Positions 1 to 8,891 are shown, counted from the stretch's first letter. The stretch is 64,000 nt of DNA from FEN-1297 sp964498065 (GCA_964498065.1 CAZCFZ010000012.1:1-64000), one strand, 5' to 3'. Notes: generated from the sequence alone by a model not told the origin. A program made the numbers and translations.

Positions 1-2
1 CC

Positions 3-461
3 TTAGGAAAAACTGACTAATACTTTAGCTTTTTTTATGTTATTAAAATTAATTACTATTTCGTTCTTTTTGTTAAATAAAAATATCAAATCGTTTCCTT
101 CTATTCGAAGTAATTTGGCCTTTATTTTTTTATCTTCGTTTCCTTCCGTATAAATAACTTCAAAATCCCTATTAATATTCTTGGGGTATTGCTTTAAAAA
201 TTTCAGAGGTCTGTCAATACCCGGAGAAGAAACATCCAGTCTATAAGAAGAACCGATTTCCGGAATTTTTTCTAATTGAGAATTTATTTCGGTACTTATT
301 TTTGCGCAGTCACCTGCTGAAATGTTTTTTTCACCGTCAATAAAAATTTCAATTATTCTGTTTGCATTATTACCGCGGATCACAAAATCAATTAAAAAGA
401 ATCCGTTTTCTTCTGCTATTTTAGATGCCAGTTGTTTAATATTTTCATTGAATAAATTCAT
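3..461 (-). CDS. rimP: ribosome maturation factor RimP
   Basis: RimP assists late assembly of the 30S ribosomal subunit in the cytoplasm. The 152-residue product carries the family signature SSPGIDRPL near residues 78-86 in the N-terminal alpha/beta domain, followed by a basic beta-rich C-terminal part that fits the SH3-like domain. I start at ATG 461: the in-frame extension up to 524 would run through a GC-rich hairpin (473-490) and add a hydrophobic leader that RimP proteins do not have. In most bacteria rimP is followed by nusA and infB, which here would lie beyond the left edge of the window. The hairpin just before the start suggests leader attenuation (inference). Confidence 0.9.
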   Translation of the reverse strand: MNLFNENIKQLASKIAEENGFFLIDFVIRGNNANRIIEIFIDGEKNISAGDCAKISTEINSQLEKIPEIGSSYRLDVSSPGIDRPLKFLKQYPKNINRDFEVIYTEGNEDKKIKAKLLRIEGNDLIFLFNKKNEIVINFNNIKKAKVLVSFS

Positions 462-465
462 ATAA

Positions 466-495
466 ATAAAAATCGCCCTCAAAAGGGCGAAAAAG
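466..495 (-). terminator. terminator-like hairpin in the rimP leader
   Basis: On the minus strand, arms TCGCCCT (490-484) and AGGGCGA (479-473) form a perfect 7-bp stem with a 4-base loop, followed directly by TTTTTATTTATA and then the rimP ATG. This is the form of an intrinsic terminator. No minus-strand gene lies between it and the divergent lolA gene, so it would act on the rimP transcript itself, as an attenuator. Structure is seen; function is inferred. Confidence 0.55.
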
Positions 496-744
496 ATAAC
501 CAAAATTAGTATTATTTTATCCAATAAGCAAGGAATAATATAATTACTATAAATTACTAAATTTTAATTCAAAACAAGAATACATAATTGTTTAAAAGCA
601 AAAATTTCCGCTAGTTTTTTTATTTTATAATATGCAGCAATTTTTCCCAATTGTTTTATGATAAACGAACAATTTATTTTTGCACATTTATTTATTGTAC
701 AAATTTTATAAATTGCAGACTAATATTTGCTTATTTTTTATGCA

Positions 745-1350
745 ATGAAAAAATTATTATTCATATTTATTTTAACTATATTTTTTTCGGGGAGGGGATT
801 TACACAGAACGAAGGAATGCAGCTCCTTGAATCATTACAGAAGAAATTCAACTCAACTCAGGATTTAAGCGCAGACTTTATACAATTATCAAACGGCAAA
901 GTAAGCCTCTCCGGTAAATTTTATTACAAGAAAAAAGATAACTTAAGATTAGAATTAAAAAATGCAACTATTGTTTCGAACGGAAAAACCAATTGGAATT
1001 ATAACAAAGCCGAAAATAAAGTAATCATAAGCAGTTACGATGAACATGATCCCTCGGTTTTATCATTAAATAATTTTATAAATGTTTATCCCTCGGAGTG
1101 TGATGTTGAATTACAGGATAACAACGGGCAAAAAGTCTTAATGCTTACACCCCGGAAAGAAGGTTTAAACTTTAAATATGTTAAAATATGGCTGGACTCT
1201 AATCATCTAATTAATAAAATAATAATTGAAGACCTAAACGATATTTCAATACAGGTTAACTTTTCCGCTTATAAACTAAACACACAATTGTCAGATTCAT
1301 TATTCACATTTACACCGCCAAAAGGGAGTAAAGTTATTGACCTCCGATAA
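745..1350 (+). CDS. lolA: outer membrane lipoprotein carrier protein LolA-like
   Basis: LolA is the periplasmic chaperone that ferries lipoproteins from the inner membrane to the outer membrane. The 201-residue product begins with a Sec signal peptide (basic MKK, hydrophobic core to about residue 16, likely cut after FTQ) and then shows the LolA-like beta-sheet pattern, with LSADFIQ near the N-terminus and SGKFYYKKKDNLRLEL, which matches the family's G-x-x-x-x-x-x-P-g-x-x-R-x-x-Y strand region only loosely. ATG 745 is chosen over TTG 727 because it gives a standard signal peptide. It overlaps the next gene by 14 bases, so they are probably co-transcribed. The assignment rests on overall pattern and is good but not certain at the symbol level. 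Confidence 0.8.
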   Translation: MKKLLFIFILTIFFSGRGFTQNEGMQLLESLQKKFNSTQDLSADFIQLSNGKVSLSGKFYYKKKDNLRLELKNATIVSNGKTNWNYNKAENKVIISSYDEHDPSVLSLNNFINVYPSECDVELQDNNGQKVLMLTPRKEGLNFKYVKIWLDSNHLINKIIIEDLNDISIQVNFSAYKLNTQLSDSLFTFTPPKGSKVIDLR

Positions 1351-2392
1351 AGCTCTTAAAAAGAATTGGATTAGTAATTCGGTTAAGTTTATTCTTCCGT
1401 TGGGCTTAAGTATTGTTTTCCTCTACATTGCCTTTTATGATGAAAATATTAATAAAATTATTGCAATCCTTTCAAATGCATCAATATTTTGGATTGTTGT
1501 ACTTTTAATAACTATGCTCTTTTCCCATTATTTGAGAGCTGTAAGATGGAAAGTAATTCTTCATTCCGTTAAACCCAATGCTTCGATAATAAATATATTC
1601 GGCGCAGTAATGGTAGGATACGGGGTAAGTTGTGTTGTCCCGAGATTAGGAGAAGTATCCAGGGCGGTAGTACTTGGCAAATGGGAAAAACTTTCAAGAT
1701 CATCAATGTTCGGTACCGTAATTCTTGAAAGAATCATTGATATTATATTCCTCGGCCTTACCGTTATTGTATCGGTTATTATTTGGAGCGAAGATCTTTA
1801 TATAAAATTTCCCTGGCTTAAATCTACTCTTTACATAACAATCCTCTTAATGGCAGGAGTAATTCTATTCATTTATTTTTTAATTAGATTTAGAGAAAAA
1901 TTCTACGGACTTATAATTAAGATTTTAGGCAAATTTTCCGAAAAGTTAGCACATAAAGCGGCATATATTTTTGACATGATGACAATCGGCTTCGCAAGTC
2001 TTAAAGGGAAAAAAAACTATTTTTATACTATTATTCTCAGCGCACTAATTATGATGGCATACGCTTTAAGCGCCTATATCGGATTTTATATTTTGGGAAT
2101 GGAAAATATAAAGCATGTAACTTACGCAATGGCCTGGGTATTAATGAGTATCAGCGCTATTGGAGTGGTTATACCCACACCCGGAGGTATCGGTTCGTAT
2201 GAAGCGCTCGCAAAGGCTGCTTTAGTTCTTTTATTCGGTTTCGGGGAATCAATTAGTTTGGCTTATGCAATAATAACACATGTACTTTCTTATTTTTTGT
2301 TTATCTTCACCGCGCTTTTATTTTTCTTTCTACTAAATAAACATCATGATAATTTAATTAAAGTTGTAGAAACCGAACTGGAAGAATTATGA
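1337..2392 (+). CDS. UPF0104 / lysylphosphatidylglycerol synthase-type integral membrane protein
   Basis: A 351-residue polytopic inner-membrane protein with about eight hydrophobic segments. It has the two hallmarks of the UPF0104 (YbhN/AglD, LPG_synthase_TM) family: PRLGEVSRAVVLGK near residues 100-113 and PTPGGIGSYEALAK near 280. Members include the flippase part of MprF and proteins linked to lipid or glycolipid handling; there is no soluble synthase domain here, so only a lipid-related membrane role can be suggested. It starts at TTG 1337 inside the end of lolA and its stop overlaps the next start (ATGA), which indicates translational coupling. Confidence 0.8.
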   Translation: MTSDKALKKNWISNSVKFILPLGLSIVFLYIAFYDENINKIIAILSNASIFWIVVLLITMLFSHYLRAVRWKVILHSVKPNASIINIFGAVMVGYGVSCVVPRLGEVSRAVVLGKWEKLSRSSMFGTVILERIIDIIFLGLTVIVSVIIWSEDLYIKFPWLKSTLYITILLMAGVILFIYFLIRFREKFYGLIIKILGKFSEKLAHKAAYIFDMMTIGFASLKGKKNYFYTIILSALIMMAYALSAYIGFYILGMENIKHVTYAMAWVLMSISAIGVVIPTPGGIGSYEALAKAALVLLFGFGESISLAYAIITHVLSYFLFIFTALLFFFLLNKHHDNLIKVVETELEEL

Positions 2393-3027
2393 AATTTATT
2401 ACAGCATTAATATTCTGCCTTACAATTTCAAGCACATCTTTTTCTCAGTATTATGCAAGAGCAGGGATGGAAATATCATATGTAAGTATGCCTTCATTAA
2501 CTGATTATTTAAATCAAAGTTTTGTTCAGCAACTCGGAACATTCAACAGTGCAATTGTTTTTTCGGGCGAAGGCGGGTATTTAATCAATAATCATTATGA
2601 AGCCGGTCTTGAAATAGCATATTTGATTAATTCTTATAATTTTTCAAGCGATCTCGGTATATACAAATTAAGTTATGACATAATAATGCCCACTATTGTA
2701 AACTATTATGTAATTAGAGGAGAAGGTTATGATTTTAAATTCGGAGGCGGATTAGGAATTCGTTTTGTTAGTGCAAATCAGCAGCTGCCCGGTACTCCCT
2801 CGGCTATAACCTATTCTTCTACCGGATTTGGATTACTGCTTAAAGCGGACGGCAATACTTTGCTTAGCGGTAATTTGTATGCAAATATTGGGATAGACCT
2901 TAGGTATGACTTTAACGGGACACCTAAAAATACAAATAACAATTCATTAGATGTTAATAACAACACAAATATAAATTTCAATGCTTTATCGGCAGGTTTA
3001 AGGCTTGGGGTTACATATATTTTCTAG
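2389..3027 (+). CDS. outer membrane beta-barrel protein, unknown function
   Basis: A 212-residue protein with a clear signal peptide (MKFITALIFCLTISS, likely cut after FSQ at about 20). The mature part alternates polar and aromatic residues in short strands (GGYLINNHYEAGLEIAYLI, FGGGLGIRFVS) and ends in a phenylalanine (GVTYIF), which is the usual C-terminus of an outer-membrane barrel recognised by BamA. The size suits an 8-stranded barrel. Start codon overlaps the upstream stop. I do not recognise a specific subfamily; transport or structural roles are open. Confidence 0.7.
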   Translation: MKFITALIFCLTISSTSFSQYYARAGMEISYVSMPSLTDYLNQSFVQQLGTFNSAIVFSGEGGYLINNHYEAGLEIAYLINSYNFSSDLGIYKLSYDIIMPTIVNYYVIRGEGYDFKFGGGLGIRFVSANQQLPGTPSAITYSSTGFGLLLKADGNTLLSGNLYANIGIDLRYDFNGTPKNTNNNSLDVNNNTNINFNALSAGLRLGVTYIF

Positions 3028-3036
3028 GAGGGTTGT

Positions 3037-3885
3037 TTGAATATATTACAGGCAATTTTACTCGGAATAATACAAGGACTTACTGAATTTTTGCCTATCA
3101 GCAGTACCGGACATTTAACTTTAGCCGGTAAATTTATGCATCTTATTTCAAACCAGCACCCTGAACAATGGACTGCTTTTATAGCAGTTATACAGCTGGG
3201 AACGGTAATCGCAGTTATTATTTATTTCTGGAAAGATCTATGGCAAATAATTTTTGATTTCTTAAGCGAAAACATAAAACAAAGAAAAAAATTCTCGGAT
3301 CAAAAACTAAATTCCAAATTAGGCTGGTTAATAATAATCGGTTCCATCCCGGTTGGTGTTATCGGCCTTTCATTAAAAAAAATAATTGAAGGCACATTAA
3401 CAAAAGATTTGTATGTAATTGCATTCAGTTTAATAGGCTTAGCAGTAATTTTAGCTATAGCGGAAAAAATAGCCGTTTTAAAAAAAGATATGACTAAGAT
3501 AACGAAATGGGATTCTTTTTGGGTAGGAGTTGCACAATGCTTTGCGCTTATTCCGGGCTCAAGCCGTTCCGGCACCACGATTACAGCGGGTTTATTCCTG
3601 GGGATGAACAGGGAAACAGCTGCCAGGTTTTCATTCTTATTAAGCATTCCCGCTGTTCTTGCAAGCGGTTTGTTGGAACTTTTTGAAGCCAGAAAATTTC
3701 TTGATCCCTCAATGACTGTTAATATAATAGTTTCTACTATTTTTGCATTTATATTCGGCTATATCTCAATTGATTTTCTTCTTAAATATCTTAGACGAAA
3801 TACAACCTTTGTTTTTGTTTATTATAGGATTGCTTTGGGAATTATAATTTTAATTTTATTATCATCGCATATTATACTTCCGTAG
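3037..3885 (+). CDS. uppP: undecaprenyl-diphosphatase UppP (BacA)
   Basis: UppP dephosphorylates undecaprenyl diphosphate on the outer face of the cytoplasmic membrane to recycle the lipid carrier for peptidoglycan and other glycans. The 282-residue membrane protein has both family active-site motifs: GLTEFLPISSTGHL at residues 14-27 (with E17) and PGSSRSGTT at 173-181 (with R177). Length is normal. The start is TTG 3037, supported by an unusually good ribosome binding site AGGAGG at 3027-3032. It sits between the barrel protein and a lipoprotein cyclophilin in a forward run of envelope genes. Confidence 0.95.
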   Translation: MNILQAILLGIIQGLTEFLPISSTGHLTLAGKFMHLISNQHPEQWTAFIAVIQLGTVIAVIIYFWKDLWQIIFDFLSENIKQRKKFSDQKLNSKLGWLIIIGSIPVGVIGLSLKKIIEGTLTKDLYVIAFSLIGLAVILAIAEKIAVLKKDMTKITKWDSFWVGVAQCFALIPGSSRSGTTITAGLFLGMNRETAARFSFLLSIPAVLASGLLELFEARKFLDPSMTVNIIVSTIFAFIFGYISIDFLLKYLRRNTTFVFVYYRIALGIIILILLSSHIILP

Positions 3886-3893
3886 GAGTCACT

Positions 3894-4484
3894 ATGAAAA
3901 ATTTTATTTTTATTTTAATCCTAGCCACTGCGGTAATAGGATGCCAACAATCAAATACAGGCGGACAAAAATCTATGAATGACACAACTTATATAGCAGT
4001 AATACAAACCAACATGGGAACAATCAAATGTGAACTTTTTCCGAATGTTGCACCAAAGGCAGTAGAAAATTTTGTGGGATTATCGGATAAGGGCTATTAT
4101 AATAAATTAATCTTTCACAGGGTAATAGATAAATTTATGATACAGGGCGGTGATCCGAATGGCAACGGAACCGGGGGGCAAAGCATTTGGGGCGGCACTT
4201 TTGATGACGAGTTCAATGAGAATTATAAATTTGATTCGGCAGGAGTAATGGCATATGCCAACAGAGGTCCGAATACAAACGGCAGCCAGTTTTTTATTAC
4301 TCTTGAACCAACCCCCTGGCTAAACTTCCATTTTACAATATTCGGTAAAGTAATTGACGGGATGGATGTTGTAAGAGCAATCGGTAAAGTAAAAACCACG
4401 AAGCCGTATGATAAGCCCGTTACACCTGTTGTTATGGATTCTGTTTACGTTGAACGAGAAGTAAAACAGCCTAAAAATAATTAA
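3894..4484 (+). CDS. cyclophilin-type peptidyl-prolyl isomerase, lipoprotein
   Basis: A 196-residue cis-trans prolyl isomerase of the cyclophilin family. Residues 1-17 form a lipoprotein signal peptide ending in the lipobox VIGC (C17), so the mature enzyme is probably anchored in the periplasm or outer membrane. The cyclophilin core is complete in outline: FHRVIDKFMIQGGDP, GSQFFITL and WLNFHFTIFGKVIDG carry the catalytic Arg and the substrate-pocket Phe and His residues. It likely helps fold exported proteins. It is 8 bases after uppP, with GGAG just upstream of the start. Confidence 0.9.
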   Translation: MKNFIFILILATAVIGCQQSNTGGQKSMNDTTYIAVIQTNMGTIKCELFPNVAPKAVENFVGLSDKGYYNKLIFHRVIDKFMIQGGDPNGNGTGGQSIWGGTFDDEFNENYKFDSAGVMAYANRGPNTNGSQFFITLEPTPWLNFHFTIFGKVIDGMDVVRAIGKVKTTKPYDKPVTPVVMDSVYVEREVKQPKNN

Positions 4485-4563
4485 CTGCGGTTAAAAGTTT
4501 GTTTTGAATTTTAAAAATCATCTTAAAAAGATAAATCGATAAAAATTAATTGATTAGAACTAA

Positions 4564-6033
4564 ATGAAACAGGAAGAGTTCTTTTCTTCTCGCTGGTCGC
4601 TGATAATTGCAACAATAGGTATAGCAGTCGGTACCGGTAACATTTGGCGCTTTTCAAGGATTGTTGCGCAAAACGGAGGCGGTTCATTTTTAATCCCCTG
4701 GTTAATTTTTCTTCTTGTTTGGTCTGTTCCCCTAATTATTGCAGAATTTGCTATCGGTAAATCAACCCGATTCGGACCGGTAGGTGCAATTGCAAAAACC
4801 GCAGGCAGGCAATTCGGATGGATGGGCGCATTTATTGTTTTTGTATCCACAGCAATAATGTTCTATTATTCTGTGGTTACAGGCTGGTGTTTAAGATATT
4901 TTATCTCCGCAATATCCGGAGATCTTTTTTCAACTACCAAACACCTGGAATATTGGACTAAATTTTCATCCAGCTACCAACCGCTTCTTTATCATTTTAT
5001 ATCAATGGTTTTTGTTGCATTTGTAATTTACAGGGGAGTAAGCAAAGGAATTGAAAAAGTTACAAAATTCATGGTCCCTTCGCTGCTGATTATATTACTA
5101 ATTTTATTCGTTAGAGCTGTTACACTGCCCAATGCTATTGAAGGAATAAAATATTTTTTTACCCCGCATTTGGATATAATTTTAAACTATAAGGTATGGC
5201 TGAACGCATTAACTCAAAACGCATGGGATACAGGTGCTGGATGGGGACTTATTTTAACTTATGCGGTCTATATGAAAAAGAAGGAGGATATTTCCCTAAA
5301 TGCCGCCTTAATCGGCTTTGGAAATAATTCCGTTTCACTTTTAGCGGGAATTACAATATTTTCTACTGTGTTTGCGCTGAGCACTTCTAATGCAATGCAG
5401 CAGATTTCTCAGGCAGGCCCTGCTAATACAGGATTGACTTTTATTTACCTGCCGTTATTATTTTCCAAAATTTCTTCACATTATATAGTCAATGTAATCT
5501 TTGCTTCGTTGTTTTTTATAGCTTTATTCTTTGCTGCTGTAACTTCATTGATGTCGATGGTTGAACTTACAACTAGAACATTAATTGATTTCGGGATTAA
5601 AAGAGGCAAAGCAATTATAATAGTTGCTTCTTTGGGATTTTTATTGGGAATACCTTCAGCTATCGATTTAAAATTTTTAACTAATCAGGATTGGGTCTGG
5701 GGAGTCGGATTGATAATCAGCGGTGCATTCATTTCGTTCTCAATTATACGTTATGGTGTTGATAAATTTAGAAAAGAAATTATTAACGGATACGGAAGCG
5801 ATGTAAAGATCGGGAAATGGTACAATTTCATAATCGGGTTTTTAATCCCGGTCCAGGTTGTTGTACTGGTTTCATGGTGGCTAATATCATCCGTTTCGTG
5901 GGACCCCGAATGGTGGAATCCGTTTCATGCAGCAAATGCCGGAACATGTATTTTCCAATGGGGGATTGTACTTTTAACTTTTATTCTTTTAAATAAATTT
6001 ATGGTTAATCAAACTTTGAAGCAGAGTAACTAA
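4564..6033 (+). CDS. sodium-dependent transporter, NSS (SNF) family
   Basis: A 489-residue secondary transporter with about 12 membrane segments of the neurotransmitter:sodium symporter fold. The first helix has the family signature GTGNIWRF followed by NGGGSFLIPW, which forms the unwound sodium and substrate site. Helix 6 region NAWDTGAGWG and helix 8 region SLMSMVELTTR also fit. Bacterial members import amino acids such as methionine, alanine or tryptophan; the substrate cannot be read from sequence. A 42-residue single-span protein follows 34 bases downstream and resembles the small subunit of MetPS-type importers, which favours methionine/alanine uptake (inference). Confidence 0.9.
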   Translation: MKQEEFFSSRWSLIIATIGIAVGTGNIWRFSRIVAQNGGGSFLIPWLIFLLVWSVPLIIAEFAIGKSTRFGPVGAIAKTAGRQFGWMGAFIVFVSTAIMFYYSVVTGWCLRYFISAISGDLFSTTKHLEYWTKFSSSYQPLLYHFISMVFVAFVIYRGVSKGIEKVTKFMVPSLLIILLILFVRAVTLPNAIEGIKYFFTPHLDIILNYKVWLNALTQNAWDTGAGWGLILTYAVYMKKKEDISLNAALIGFGNNSVSLLAGITIFSTVFALSTSNAMQQISQAGPANTGLTFIYLPLLFSKISSHYIVNVIFASLFFIALFFAAVTSLMSMVELTTRTLIDFGIKRGKAIIIVASLGFLLGIPSAIDLKFLTNQDWVWGVGLIISGAFISFSIIRYGVDKFRKEIINGYGSDVKIGKWYNFIIGFLIPVQVVVLVSWWLISSVSWDPEWWNPFHAANAGTCIFQWGIVLLTFILLNKFMVNQTLKQSN

Positions 6034-6067
6034 CTTAATATTTTTTTATTTTTAAATATTAATAGCT

Positions 6068-6196
6068 ATGAATTTTATTACAATAATTACAATGCTGATT
6101 GTGGTGGGTACTGTGTGGGGAGGCATGATATTTTTTCTTACACGTGCCGTTAAATATGAAAAAATAAAAGAGGAAAATGGCGAAGTCGAAAATTAA
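6068..6196 (+). CDS. MetS-like small subunit of NSS transporter (42 aa)
   Basis: A 42-residue open reading frame from ATG 6068 to TAA 6196. It encodes one hydrophobic span (FITIITMLIVVGTVWGGMIF) followed by a charged tail (KYEKIKEENGEVEN). This matches the layout of the methionine/alanine import NSS small-subunit family (MetS of the MetPS pair), whose genes sit directly after the large NSS subunit, as here. Its last 20 bases overlap the start of holA in another frame. Family membership is from memory of layout and pattern, not a search; the position behind an NSS gene is the strongest support. Confidence 0.65.
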   Translation: MNFITIITMLIVVGTVWGGMIFFLTRAVKYEKIKEENGEVEN

Positions 6197-7190
6197 GGCC
6201 CCTTCTATAAATCAAATAGCAGAAGATTTAAATACCGGCAGAATATTTTCTGTTTATTATCTCTTTGGTGAGGATAGCTTTAGTATTGATGCAAGTTTAG
6301 AGCTGATCAGTAAATCAGTTCGGCCTTTTATTGCTTCCGAATTTGATAAAGAAGTTTTTTACGGCGATGAAAAGACCCTCGTTGAGATATTGGATTATGC
6401 GGCGGCATTTCCGTTCGGTTCGGAAAAAAAATTAATTATTGTAAAAGAATTCGAAAAAATACGGGATAAAAAAGGCCTGATTTCATATGCAAAATCACCG
6501 CCTGACTTTACCGTATTGGTTTTAATTCACAACGGCAAAATTTCCAATCTTGATTCCGAGCCGTTTAAAACTTTGGCAGAAAGAAATTATTTATTTGAAG
6601 CCAAAGAATTAAAAGGAGAAAACCTGATTGATTGGGTTGTTTCTTATGTTCAAAACAGCGGGAAAAGCATAGACAGAGAGAATGCCAGGCTTTTGGTGGA
6701 AATATCGGGAGAAAATAGGGATATGCTTGAATCTCAGCTCGAAAAGATTTCTGTTTTTCTTGGCGATAAAAAAGAAATAACAATAAACACTATTAAAGAT
6801 CTTTCAACCTCACTTAAAGAATATAATATCTTCGATTTACAAAATGCTTTATCGAAGAAAGATAAACAAGAAACATTAAAGATTGCTTTTAAAATGCTTG
6901 ATAAAGGTGCGGAGCCAACCTTTATTATTTATATGCTTACCCGGTATTTTACCGGATTATCAAGAATCAATGAGTTAAAAGGAAAGAAAATACCCGAACA
7001 GGCTGCGGCAAGGATTGTTGGAACACATCCTTATTATTACAAGGATTATCTTAAAGCAAGGACAATTTACTCGGATAAAGATCTATTTAGAATTGTAAAA
7101 TCCTTATTAAAAGCGGATCTTTCAGTTAAAACCACTTCAACAGACAACAAATCAATAATTTCTGTTCTTCTTGCGGAAATCCTGCAATAA
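6177..7190 (+). CDS. holA: DNA polymerase III subunit delta
   Basis: HolA (delta) is the clamp-loader subunit that opens the beta sliding clamp at the replication fork. The 337-residue product has the expected order: an AAA-like N-terminal module without a functional P-loop (YYLFGEDSFSIDASLELI, then FPFGSEKKLIIVKEFEKI), a middle helical lid (ISGENRDMLESQLEKI) and a C-terminal collar domain (YMLTRYFTGLSRI). Length is normal. The start at ATG 6177 overlaps the NSS small-subunit gene by 20 bases, suggesting that holA is translated from the same message. Confidence 0.9.
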   Translation: MAKSKIKAPSINQIAEDLNTGRIFSVYYLFGEDSFSIDASLELISKSVRPFIASEFDKEVFYGDEKTLVEILDYAAAFPFGSEKKLIIVKEFEKIRDKKGLISYAKSPPDFTVLVLIHNGKISNLDSEPFKTLAERNYLFEAKELKGENLIDWVVSYVQNSGKSIDRENARLLVEISGENRDMLESQLEKISVFLGDKKEITINTIKDLSTSLKEYNIFDLQNALSKKDKQETLKIAFKMLDKGAEPTFIIYMLTRYFTGLSRINELKGKKIPEQAAARIVGTHPYYYKDYLKARTIYSDKDLFRIVKSLLKADLSVKTTSTDNKSIISVLLAEILQ

Positions 7191-7321
7191 TTCAAAAAAA
7201 AGTTTTAACACAAAGTAAGCCGCTGAACAATAATCTTTATTTGCTTTTAATCTTTATTAAATTTTAATAAATTTTTCTAATAGTTTTGGAAACATTTCAA
7301 ACCAACAGAAGTATAAAATAA

Positions 7322-7909
7322 TTGAAAGATAAAAACCTTAATGATCTAAGTGATGAGGAATTGATACTGGAATTCCAGCAAAATAATACCGAACGGGCGT
7401 TCGAAATTTTGGTACAAAGATATAAAAATCCGTTGGTTAACTTTGTATACAGATTTCTGGGTGATTATGAAACATGCCTGGATGTCGTACAGGAAACATT
7501 TATTAAGGTATACAGATATAAAAATTCTTATATATCCATTGCAAAGTTTTCGACATGGATTTACACTATTGCAGGCAACTTAGCAAAGACCGAATATCAA
7601 AGACGAAAAAGAAGAAAATTTTTTTCCATCAATTCATATGGCGAGAACAAAGAAACCTTAGATATTCCGGATGAAAGATACAGGCCGGACATAGCTACCG
7701 ACAGCGGGATTAAAGATAAAATCATTCAAAAGGCTCTTTTAAAAGTTTCACCGGTATATAGAGAGGTCTTAATACTTCGAGATATTCAGGGCTTATCTTA
7801 TGAAGAAATTTCCGAAATAATGGGAATAACAACAGGGACGGTTAAATCACGTATTAACAGAGGGAGGTCGCAGTTACAAAAATTGCTAAAGGATATTTAT
7901 AATGAGTAA
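7322..7909 (+). CDS. ECF-type RNA polymerase sigma factor
   Basis: A 195-residue sigma-70 family factor of ECF layout. Region 2 is at about residues 25-95 (NFVYRFLGDYETCLDVVQ, ETFIKVYRY, FSTWIYTIAGN) and region 4 at about 135-190 (YREVLILRDIQGLSYEEIS, GTVKSRINRGRSQL with the recognition helix). There is no region 1 or full region 3. The start is TTG 7322; no ATG is available. The next gene overlaps by 8 bases and encodes a membrane protein with a cytoplasmic N-terminus, the usual arrangement for a cognate anti-sigma factor. Confidence 0.92.
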   Translation: MKDKNLNDLSDEELILEFQQNNTERAFEILVQRYKNPLVNFVYRFLGDYETCLDVVQETFIKVYRYKNSYISIAKFSTWIYTIAGNLAKTEYQRRKRRKFFSINSYGENKETLDIPDERYRPDIATDSGIKDKIIQKALLKVSPVYREVLILRDIQGLSYEEISEIMGITTGTVKSRINRGRSQLQKLLKDIYNE

Positions 7910-8528
7910 TAAAGAAATGATGAAGCAGGATGATGAGGAAAATCTATACGGGGATGTAATAAAAAACTTAAAGCATCTTAAAAATGTTGATGCGCCGGAT
8001 AATTTTGAGGATAATTTATTTTTAAAGATAAATTCCGGGAATTATATTCAGATTGAGAACCGGCCCGTTAAAATTTTTATACAAAAGAAGCTTCTTCCTG
8101 CTTTAGCAGTTTTTGCCGCAGCAATAATTGTAATTTTTATGATTGAAACACAGCCTTCACATCCTCAGGATCCTTTTTCAGTTAAGCCCCGCGTTAGAGA
8201 AGATGTAATCGCCGGAAGTGAAAATATAAATAAATCTGTAGAAGATTTGGCAAGGAAAAGTTTTCAAAATAATTCTACCGATCAGAAACCTGCAGCGAAA
8301 TTAAAAGAGCGTTCAAATCCCGAAAATAATATTAATGATAAAAATGCAGATGCTTACTTAGAAAACTCTCTTACAGACGCAGCACTCACCGGAGATGTCA
8401 AGTTATCGAAAAAGGAGATAAGAAACGGTCTTAATTTTAAGCAGATTTATTTAGATAAAAAACAGAGAAAAGAGCTTACCGTGTTAAAAGAAAAGATGGA
8501 AAACTTGTATAATCAAAGCAGAAAATGA
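7902..8528 (+). CDS. putative anti-sigma factor, single-span membrane protein
   Basis: A 208-residue protein translated from an ATG that overlaps the sigma-factor stop. The N-terminal 60 residues are acidic and helical (VIKNLKHLKNVDAPDNFEDNL), followed by one hydrophobic span (LLPALAVFAAAIIVIFMIE, about residues 64-82) and a low-complexity, Lys/Asn-rich C-terminal region. There is no HxxxCxxC zinc motif, so it is not a ZAS-type anti-sigma factor. Its role as anti-sigma partner is inferred from the coupled gene order and topology only. Confidence 0.6.
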   Translation: MSNKEMMKQDDEENLYGDVIKNLKHLKNVDAPDNFEDNLFLKINSGNYIQIENRPVKIFIQKKLLPALAVFAAAIIVIFMIETQPSHPQDPFSVKPRVREDVIAGSENINKSVEDLARKSFQNNSTDQKPAAKLKERSNPENNINDKNADAYLENSLTDAALTGDVKLSKKEIRNGLNFKQIYLDKKQRKELTVLKEKMENLYNQSRK

Positions 8529-8558
8529 GAAAATACCGTTTTTAAAGAAATTATAATT

Positions 8559-8587
8559 TTGAAATTATCACTATACTTTTCTATATT
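8559..8587 (+). promoter_or_regulatory. predicted promoter of rpmE2
   Basis: TTGAAA (8559-8564) and TATATT (8582-8587) are separated by exactly 17 bases, close to the sigma-70 consensus. The wider form TTTTGAAA and TATATTTA also fits the TTTG/TAnnTTTG pattern of Bacteroidota promoters with one change. The same layout occurs before rpsT and the initiator tRNA in this window. The start site would be near 8594, giving a leader of about 40 bases. Confidence 0.6.
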
Positions 8588-8633
8588 TAAAGTCTATTTT
8601 TTGAAAAGAATTTAAAATTGTTAGGTTAGTTAT

Positions 8634-8891
8634 ATGAAAAAAGGCATTCATCCTAAATATAGACCTGTAGTTTTTCAAGATGTTTCTTGTGATTTTGCAA
8701 TATTAACGCGCTCGACTATAAATACAAATGAAACAGTTGTATGGGAAGACGGAAATACATATCCCCTGGTTAAGCTTGAAATTTCCAGTGGTTCTCATCC
8801 GTTTTTTACCGGGAAGCAAAAATTGGTTGATACTGCCGGAAGAGTTGAGAAGTTCAAACGTAAATATGCCAAGAAAAATGCAGTATCTTAA
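8634..8891 (+). CDS. rpmE2: 50S ribosomal protein L31 type B
   Basis: An 85-residue L31 paralogue of the zinc-independent type: it begins MKKGIHPKYRPVVFQDVSCD and lacks the CxxC pairs of zinc-binding L31. It also has the type B central segment SGSHPFFTGKQKLVDTAGRV and a Lys/Arg-rich tail. In Bacteroidota the type B form is often the main L31. It has its own promoter-like element upstream and a strong terminator downstream, so it is probably a single-gene transcript. Confidence 0.95.
   Translation: MKKGIHPKYRPVVFQDVSCDFAILTRSTINTNETVVWEDGNTYPLVKLEISSGSHPFFTGKQKLVDTAGRVEKFKRKYAKKNAVS

Noticed and set aside
3300..3647. A 115-codon open frame on the minus strand within uppP
   Set aside because: It is fully inside a strongly conserved gene, has no family features and reads as antisense shadow sequence.
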